43,160 nucleotides of DNA. Origin: DASUFP01 sp036274495. Its GTDB lineage: Bacteria > Bacteroidota > Bacteroidia > AKYH767-A > OLB10. Positions within the stretch are counted from its first letter, which is position 1. The number at the start of each line of letters is the position of its first letter. The notes below the pieces were generated by a model. The model saw only the letters and a list, made by a program, of their open reading frames with translations. It had not been told where the DNA came from and made no database searches. Made by a program: the position numbers and the translations under genes. The DNA is taken from positions 1-43,160 of the forward strand of contig DASUFP010000115.1 in NCBI GenBank assembly GCA_036274495.1, in the 5' to 3' direction. Positions 38,872 through 43,160 of this stretch are shown piece after piece.

Positions 38872-39525
38872 TCAGAGCTTGTGCTCCGAATTCTTCATAA
38901 TCTGGTATAAAAATTCACGGGCTCTGAATAACTGTGCCTTTACAGTACCTAAAGGCAAATTCAGTTCTTCAGCAATTTCCTCATAGGAGCGTTCCTGAAA
39001 ATAACGCAGTTCCACCAATTTCTTATAGCGGGGCTTAAGCTTTTCCACAACATCACGCATCATAATCACCTTCTGTTTCTTCATCATGTGCTCTTCGGGA
39101 TCGGGCTGATTTGATTTGATGTCGAGTGTCATCTCACCCCCCTCATCTGTTTCAAAACCCTTGTCGATAGAGAAGGTCATCTTCCGCTTTTTGCGGATAA
39201 AATCGATACAGTTGTTGGTAGCTATTTTAAACAGCCAGGTACTGAAAGCGTAATCGGGAGTGTACTGGCGAATGTTCTTAAACGCCTTACCAAAAGCCTC
39301 AATGGTGAGGTCATCGGCATCGTCACGGTTATTCACCATCTTAAGAAGCATAAAATAGATGGAATCTTTATACCGGCTCATCAGTTCGGCATACGCTTTC
39401 TGATCCCCTTTGTCGACAGCATCTCGTACAAGCTGATAATCCTTGACAGCTTTGTCACTCAGATTCGGGTTTACCACACTATTGGCAGTGTCATCCTGTC
39501 CTGATTTTTCGCGGGTCATTTCCAT
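38872..39525 (-). CDS. ECF-type (sigma-70 family) RNA polymerase sigma factor
   Basis: A 217-residue sigma factor. Region 2 is at about 48-115 (YAELMSRYKDSIYFMLLKMVNNRDDADDLTIEAFGKAFKNI, then FSTWLFKIATNNCIDFIRKKRK) and region 4 at about 155-210 (KLKPRYKKLVELRYFQERSYEEIAEELNLPLGTVKAQLFRAREFL). Between them is an acidic linker (FETDEGGEMTLDIKS). No anti-sigma gene is adjacent, unlike the FecI/FecR pairs common in Bacteroidota, so regulation is not through a neighbour. Two starts are possible: ATG at 39525 or at 39519; the latter gives the ATGA overlap with the upstream gene stop. It is translated together with the GT2 gene. Confidence 0.93.
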   Translation of the reverse strand: MEMTREKSGQDDTANSVVNPNLSDKAVKDYQLVRDAVDKGDQKAYAELMSRYKDSIYFMLLKMVNNRDDADDLTIEAFGKAFKNIRQYTPDYAFSTWLFKIATNNCIDFIRKKRKMTFSIDKGFETDEGGEMTLDIKSNQPDPEEHMMKKQKVIMMRDVVEKLKPRYKKLVELRYFQERSYEEIAEELNLPLGTVKAQLFRAREFLYQIMKNSEHKL

Positions 39526-40646
39526 GTTTTGTCCTTGAAGATGAGATTAGATAAAGAAAGCAACGGATAAAGCAACGCAGCAAAGAGATCAAAAAACGGA
39601 ACCATCCACAACAGGTCCAGTTCTCCGAGTTTTTTCATGCATTTGCCAAAAATAAGCAATTGTACTAACAGGCGCACGCCAAATCCTGCGGCAACGGGAA
39701 TTATCAACAATGGGAAGAAGAACACCCCGGCTATTGACAAGTAAAAAAGTATGAGCGAAAGAAAAAAGAGTCCCAGGGTCATTTTGTTTCCTGTTCGGTA
39801 GTGTATTCCGGTACTCATATGCCTTTTCTTTTGCTGCATCCATGATATAAACGAGGGCCGTGGACGGGAAAGTGTAAAGGCATCTGCCCTGAGTTCAACC
39901 GTGGTGTTGGAGCCATTTGAGGCCTGGTTAACAAAAAGGTCGTCGTCACCCGACATTATATGATTATGGCTCGCAAACCCCTTGTTCTTAAAAAACAGGG
40001 TCTTGGTGTAGCCAAGATTTCTGCCAACACCCATGTAAGGCTTCCCTGCAATAGCAGCACTCATATATTGGATAGCAGTAAATACCGTGTCGATACGGAT
40101 AAATTTATCGAGCAACCCGGGAGTCCTTCGGTAGGCACCGTATCCTAATACGATTTGCTTGTTTTGATCAAAACCGGAGGCCATTTTGCGGATCCAGTTG
40201 CGCGAACACGGCTGACAATCGGCATCAGTCAGCAACAGATGCTCATGTGCCGCACCTTTGATGCCCAGCGATAAGGCAAACTTTTTCCCATGTCGGTATT
40301 TCTCCTGTTCTGCAATAGTCACAACTTTCAGGCGTGGATACTCTTTTGCCATCTCCTCAAGCATTTTGTCGGATTCGTCCCACGAACAGTCGTTAACAAC
40401 CACCACCTGATATTCGGGATAATCCTGATCGAGAAACAGGGGCAGATTCTCGCGCAGGTTTTTCAATTCATTGCGGGCACAAATAATTACTGAAACAGGA
40501 GACGAAAACGCGGTCCGGTCAGTATCCCTGTAAAAGGCCATCTTACTGAATCTGAATAACAAGAACCAGAGCTGAATCAGTAATGAAAGACAGAACAGAT
40601 AAAGTAACAAATCAGCAAAAAGCGATCCTGTGAGCGTTGGAGTCAT
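39516..40646 (-). CDS. membrane-associated glycosyltransferase family 2
   Basis: A 376-residue GT-A enzyme. One membrane helix near the N-terminus (FADLLLYLFCLSLLIQLWFLLF), then SPVSVIICARNELKNLRENLPLFLDQDYPEYQVVVVNDCSWD, the metal-binding LLTDADCQP (DAD) and a later SGDDDLFVNQ and QQKKRHMSTG (Q-x-x-R-H, resembling the QxxRW of processive enzymes). Two C-terminal hydrophobic blocks follow (LFFLSLILFYLSIAGVFFFPLLIIP, PFFDLFAALLYPLLSL). It extends or decorates a membrane-linked glycan; substrate unknown. An upstream ATG at 40667 lies in the -7 box 40665-40672, so 40646 is the start. Confidence 0.9.
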   Translation of the reverse strand: MTPTLTGSLFADLLLYLFCLSLLIQLWFLLFRFSKMAFYRDTDRTAFSSPVSVIICARNELKNLRENLPLFLDQDYPEYQVVVVNDCSWDESDKMLEEMAKEYPRLKVVTIAEQEKYRHGKKFALSLGIKGAAHEHLLLTDADCQPCSRNWIRKMASGFDQNKQIVLGYGAYRRTPGLLDKFIRIDTVFTAIQYMSAAIAGKPYMGVGRNLGYTKTLFFKNKGFASHNHIMSGDDDLFVNQASNGSNTTVELRADAFTLSRPRPSFISWMQQKKRHMSTGIHYRTGNKMTLGLFFLSLILFYLSIAGVFFFPLLIIPVAAGFGVRLLVQLLIFGKCMKKLGELDLLWMVPFFDLFAALLYPLLSLSNLIFKDKTWK

Positions 40647-40664
40647 GTTGGGCAAGGTACTCAG

Positions 40665-40672
40665 CAAAGCTA
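40665..40672 (-). promoter_or_regulatory. -7 promoter box (TAGCTTTG) for the GT2-sigma-rsmG unit
   Basis: A perfect TAnnTTTG followed by C on the minus strand, 18 bases before the ATG at 40646. It is divergent from the tgt box 26 bases away. Confidence 0.7.
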
Positions 40673-40698
40673 CCCGATTGTGGCTCGTGCTATATTTC

Positions 40699-40706
40699 TA
40701 TCTTTG
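40699..40706 (+). promoter_or_regulatory. -7 promoter box (TATCTTTG) for tgt with a spaced -33 TTG
   Basis: A perfect TAnnTTTG 35 bases before the tgt ATG, with TTG at 40678-40680, 18 bases upstream: the best -33/-7 pair in the window. Confidence 0.75.
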
Positions 40707-40741
40707 ACAAGATATTAACACGATTTTATTAATAAGCACAT

Positions 40742-41872
40742 ATGCGGTTCCGGCTGGAGGCAGTTGATACCGGTTCCCATGCCAGGGCCGGAGTGATAAC
40801 AACGGATCATGGCGAGATACAAACACCTGTTTTTATGCCTGTTGGAACAGCAGGGTCGGTTAAAAGTGTCCATCAGCGGGAGTTGGTTGCTGATGTAAAA
40901 GCAAAAATTATACTCGGAAACACCTATCACCTGAATTTACGTCCGGGTATGGACGTAATTGCACAGGCGGGCGGTCTTCATAATTTTATGGGCTGGGAAT
41001 TACCCCTGCTAACCGACAGCGGAGGGTATCAGGTATTTTCGCTTGCCGAAAAGAGAAAGATCAAAGAAGAAGGTGCCTGGTTCCGTTCACATATTGATGG
41101 TTCAAGTCATTTTCTGTCGCCCGAGACATCCATAGACATTCAGCGAACCATAGGTGCCGATATCATTATGGCGTTCGATGAGTGTACGCCCTGGCCCTGT
41201 GATCACCGTACCGCCAAAAAATCAATGGACCTTACGCACCGGTGGCTCAAACGGAGCTGTGAACACTTTGACAACACCGAAACCCGGTACGGCCATTCGC
41301 AAACATTGTTTCCGATTGTTCAGGGTAGCACTTTTAAGGATTTAAGGATAGAGTCGGCTGAAACAATTGCCGCCTGTGAACGTGAAGGCAATGCCATCGG
41401 CGGACTTTCGGTAGGTGAACCTGCAGAGGAAATGTACGAGACCACCGAAAGGGTATGTGCCATACTTCCCGCCGACAAACCACGTTATCTGATGGGTGTG
41501 GGAACACCTGCAAATCTGCTGGAATGTATTGCCCTGGGCATAGACATGTTTGATTGCGTAATGCCCACCCGTAATGCCCGAAACGGGATGCTGTTTACAC
41601 AGGAAGGAATTATAAATATCAGAAACGAAAAGTGGAAGTCAGACTTTACTCCCATTGATCCGGCAGGACCTTGTTTTGTTGATGCCGCCTACTCAAAGGC
41701 TTACCTGAGGCATCTGGTGATTTCAAAAGAAATTCTGGCAGCACAAATCGCAACACTGCACAATCTTTCTTTTTATGTGTGGCTGATGGGTGAAGCCCGA
41801 CGGCATATACAGTCAGGCGATTATGCCATTTGGAAAAATGTCATGGTGAAAAAATTAGCCCACCGCCTCTGA
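40742..41872 (+). CDS. tgt: tRNA-guanine(34) transglycosylase (queuosine pathway), altered zinc site
   Basis: A 376-residue TIM-barrel enzyme exchanging G34 for preQ1 in tRNAs with GUN anticodons. Catalytic parts are intact: LLTDSGGYQVFS (D92), IMAFDECTPWP (D146), GGLSVGEP (220-227) and MFDCVMPTRNARNG with the nucleophile-type D271. At the C-terminus the usual C-x-C-x2-C...H zinc site reads GPCFVDAAYSKAYLRHL ... LHNLSF: one Cys (C311) and the His (H340) remain, two Cys are replaced by G and D. The same pattern is what I recall for Bacteroidota TGTs, so it is probably a lineage form rather than a lesion. Followed after two bases by the LptF/G gene. Confidence 0.95.
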   Translation: MRFRLEAVDTGSHARAGVITTDHGEIQTPVFMPVGTAGSVKSVHQRELVADVKAKIILGNTYHLNLRPGMDVIAQAGGLHNFMGWELPLLTDSGGYQVFSLAEKRKIKEEGAWFRSHIDGSSHFLSPETSIDIQRTIGADIIMAFDECTPWPCDHRTAKKSMDLTHRWLKRSCEHFDNTETRYGHSQTLFPIVQGSTFKDLRIESAETIAACEREGNAIGGLSVGEPAEEMYETTERVCAILPADKPRYLMGVGTPANLLECIALGIDMFDCVMPTRNARNGMLFTQEGIINIRNEKWKSDFTPIDPAGPCFVDAAYSKAYLRHLVISKEILAAQIATLHNLSFYVWLMGEARRHIQSGDYAIWKNVMVKKLAHRL

Positions 41873-41874
41873 TC

Positions 41875-42963
41875 ATGAACAACACTGTTAAGATACTCGA
41901 CCGGTATATTACGGGTAAGTTCATAAAGACTTTTTTCTTTGCGATAGGTCTTATAATCCTCATTGCTATCGTATTTGACATATCAGAAAAAATTGATGAC
42001 TTTCTTGAAAAAGATGCCCCTCTGCATGCGATAGTTTTCGACTATTACATGAATTTTATACCCTATTTCGTTAATCTGTTCAGCCCGCTTTTCATTTTCA
42101 TCGCGGTAATTTTCTTTACCTCCAAAATGGCCAGTCAAACAGAAATTGTAGCCATACTTGCCAGCGGAATCAGTTTCAGACGACTGCTCCTTCCGTATAT
42201 GGTAGTTGCTTTGGGATTGGGCACGCTTTCATTTTATTTAAACGGCTGGATAATACCTCATGCCAACAAAACCCGGATTGCATTTGAAAATACTTACATC
42301 AAGAATCCGTATGAGTTAAAGGCACGCAACATACACCGGCAAATACGTCCGGGGGAATTTATTTATCTGGAAAGCTACAACAACATCGATAAAACAGGCT
42401 TCCGGTTTACTTATGAAAAAATTGAAAACGGAAAATTGATTTACAAGCTGAATGCCGACAGGATTCTATGGGATTCGACAGCAGGGAACTGGAAGATGGA
42501 GCGATACATGGTTCGAACCATAAGTGGAATGAAAGAAAGCGTCAGGTCGGGAGCATCCATGGATACACTCATTCATTTTTATCCTTCTGAATTCGGACAG
42601 CGGTCAAATTTTGTGGAAACCATGGACATGGGTGAACTGAACGAATATATTGAAGGGAAAAAACTCAGGGGTGCCGAAGGGTTACAGTTCGACCTGGTGG
42701 AAAAATACAGGAGAACCGCCTACCCTTTTGCTGCGGTAATATTAACACTCATAGGTGTGGCTCTTTCGAGCAGAAAAGTCAGAGGAGGAATTGGCTTACA
42801 AATCGGCCTGGGCATTTTATTGAGTTTTACCTACATCATGTTCATGCAGATTTCCACCACTTTTGCCACCAACGGAAATTTTCCCCCACTGCTTGCCGTT
42901 TGGATACCCAACCTTGCATTTGGAATAATTGCCGTATTCTTAATCCGGACGGCCCCTAAATAG
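41875..42963 (+). CDS. LptF/LptG family LPS-export permease
   Basis: A 362-residue membrane protein with the LptF/LptG (YjgP/YjgQ) layout: start ILDRYITGKFIKTFFFAIGLIILIAIVFDISEKIDDFLE, helices at about 20-40, 58-82 and 100-120 (including MASQTEIVAILASGISFRRLLLPYMV), a periplasmic beta-jellyroll region (about 125-265) and three C-terminal helices from YPFAAVILTLIGVALSSRKVRGG. It forms part of the ABC complex LptB2FG moving lipopolysaccharide from the inner membrane. Whether this copy is LptF or LptG is not clear. The ATG at 41875 is the family start; a longer frame from 41830 overlaps tgt. Co-transcribed with tgt (2 bases apart). Confidence 0.92.
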   Translation: MNNTVKILDRYITGKFIKTFFFAIGLIILIAIVFDISEKIDDFLEKDAPLHAIVFDYYMNFIPYFVNLFSPLFIFIAVIFFTSKMASQTEIVAILASGISFRRLLLPYMVVALGLGTLSFYLNGWIIPHANKTRIAFENTYIKNPYELKARNIHRQIRPGEFIYLESYNNIDKTGFRFTYEKIENGKLIYKLNADRILWDSTAGNWKMERYMVRTISGMKESVRSGASMDTLIHFYPSEFGQRSNFVETMDMGELNEYIEGKKLRGAEGLQFDLVEKYRRTAYPFAAVILTLIGVALSSRKVRGGIGLQIGLGILLSFTYIMFMQISTTFATNGNFPPLLAVWIPNLAFGIIAVFLIRTAPK

Positions 42964-42969
42964 TAGCTG

Positions 42970-43160
42970 ATGCGTTTGTCGCTGTTAAAGGTTAAAGCAG
43001 ATTACTCCAGGAGGGTGTATGGTCTGGATGTTTTTAGAGCCGTTGCCATTCTGCTGGTGGTCATGGGGCATGGCAGTTTTCTGATCAACATGGTAGCACC
43101 CGATTTCCCTTATATACTGCTACCCGATGGCGTTGAATTATTTTTTGTATTAAGCGGATT
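42970..43160 (+). CDS. acyltransferase family 3 (OafA/YrhL-like), N-terminal part, cut by window edge
   Basis: An ATG at 42970, 6 bases after the LptF/G stop, opens a frame that runs off the window. The 63 residues visible include YGLDVFRAVAILLVVMGHGS and LLPDGVELFFVLSG, the hallmark first segments of acyltransferase-3 proteins, with the R and H of the RxxAxxxVxxxH motif. These membrane enzymes O-acylate surface sugars or other acceptors. It follows an LPS-export permease and so probably acts on the cell envelope (inference). Confidence 0.85.
   Translation, partial: MRLSLLKVKADYSRRVYGLDVFRAVAILLVVMGHGSFLINMVAPDFPYILLPDGVELFFVLSG

Noticed and set aside
42508..42521. ATGGTTCGAACCAT palindrome with a GTTCGAA tRNA-like core
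   Set aside because: It lies inside the LptF/G coding sequence and encodes part of MVRTISG; no tRNA cloverleaf can be drawn.
1..43160. A novel multi-gene defence or toxin system
   Set aside because: I looked for nuclease/ATPase/reverse-transcriptase clusters and toxin-antitoxin pairs on both strands; the only related item is the decayed RHS fragment, and nuclease genes present are housekeeping-type.

Overview
The window looks like a chromosomal segment from a member of the Bacteroidota, probably an environmental relative of the Chitinophagales/Sphingobacteriales rather than a gut Bacteroides (inference). The signs are: many starts preceded by the Bacteroidota -7 promoter box TAnnTTTG with little sign of Shine-Dalgarno sequences; two secreted proteins with type IX secretion (T9SS) C-terminal sorting domains; a giant PKD-repeat surface protein; family-typical proteins such as DUF4783, DUF4834, YfhO and CtlX; and an RHS fragment of the 'YELANHLGNV' type. 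No rRNA, tRNA, CRISPR array, prophage or plasmid genes were seen.

Layout. Positions 1-1051 are decayed accessory DNA: the tail of an unknown + strand gene, the C-terminal end of an RHS-core gene, and a roughly 407-bp internally deleted IS3-family element abutting the RHS fragment. From 1156 to 8812 lies a + strand housekeeping run: a DnaQ-like exonuclease with a degenerate GIY-YIG domain, a CtlX hydrolase fused to a GNAT acetyltransferase, trmD, rplS, a secreted unknown and uvrA. From 8815 to 15649 come an AlkB-type di-iron hydroxylase, a YceI protein behind a long palindrome, a small exported unknown, a GT4 glycosyltransferase, rlmH, a DUF4783 protein, nadC and a YihY/BrkB membrane protein. 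From 15634 to 21438 is a 1934-aa minus-strand protein with 19 PKD domains and FN3-like modules whose 3' end appears to be missing.

After a TPR protein and a T9SS-sorted kelch propeller, positions 23804-32865 hold a minus-strand surface-polysaccharide block: FkbM methyltransferase, GT4 glycosyltransferase, AsnB-type amidotransferase, WecB epimerase, a second GT4, YfhO and DUF4834, reading out from carB (32878-35727). The FkbM/GT4/kelch part is visibly AT-richer than its surroundings. The right end carries a secreted YCF48-like T9SS protein, rpmH (only 52 codons), rsmG, an ECF sigma factor and a GT2 glycosyltransferase on the minus strand, then divergently tgt, an LptF/LptG permease and the start of an acyltransferase-3 gene cut by the window edge.

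Functionally the window mixes translation/tRNA modification (trmD, rplS, rlmH, rpmH, rsmG, tgt), DNA repair (uvrA, the DnaQ-like protein), NAD and pyrimidine biosynthesis (nadC, carB), and envelope/surface biogenesis (glycosyltransferases, WecB, YfhO, LptF, T9SS cargo, PKD adhesin-like protein). I did not find a clear new multi-gene defence or biosynthetic system. The most unusual items are the GNAT-fused CtlX, the exonuclease with a disarmed GIY-YIG domain, the palindromic operator-like site at yceI, two near-leaderless promoters, and the apparently truncated PKD giant.
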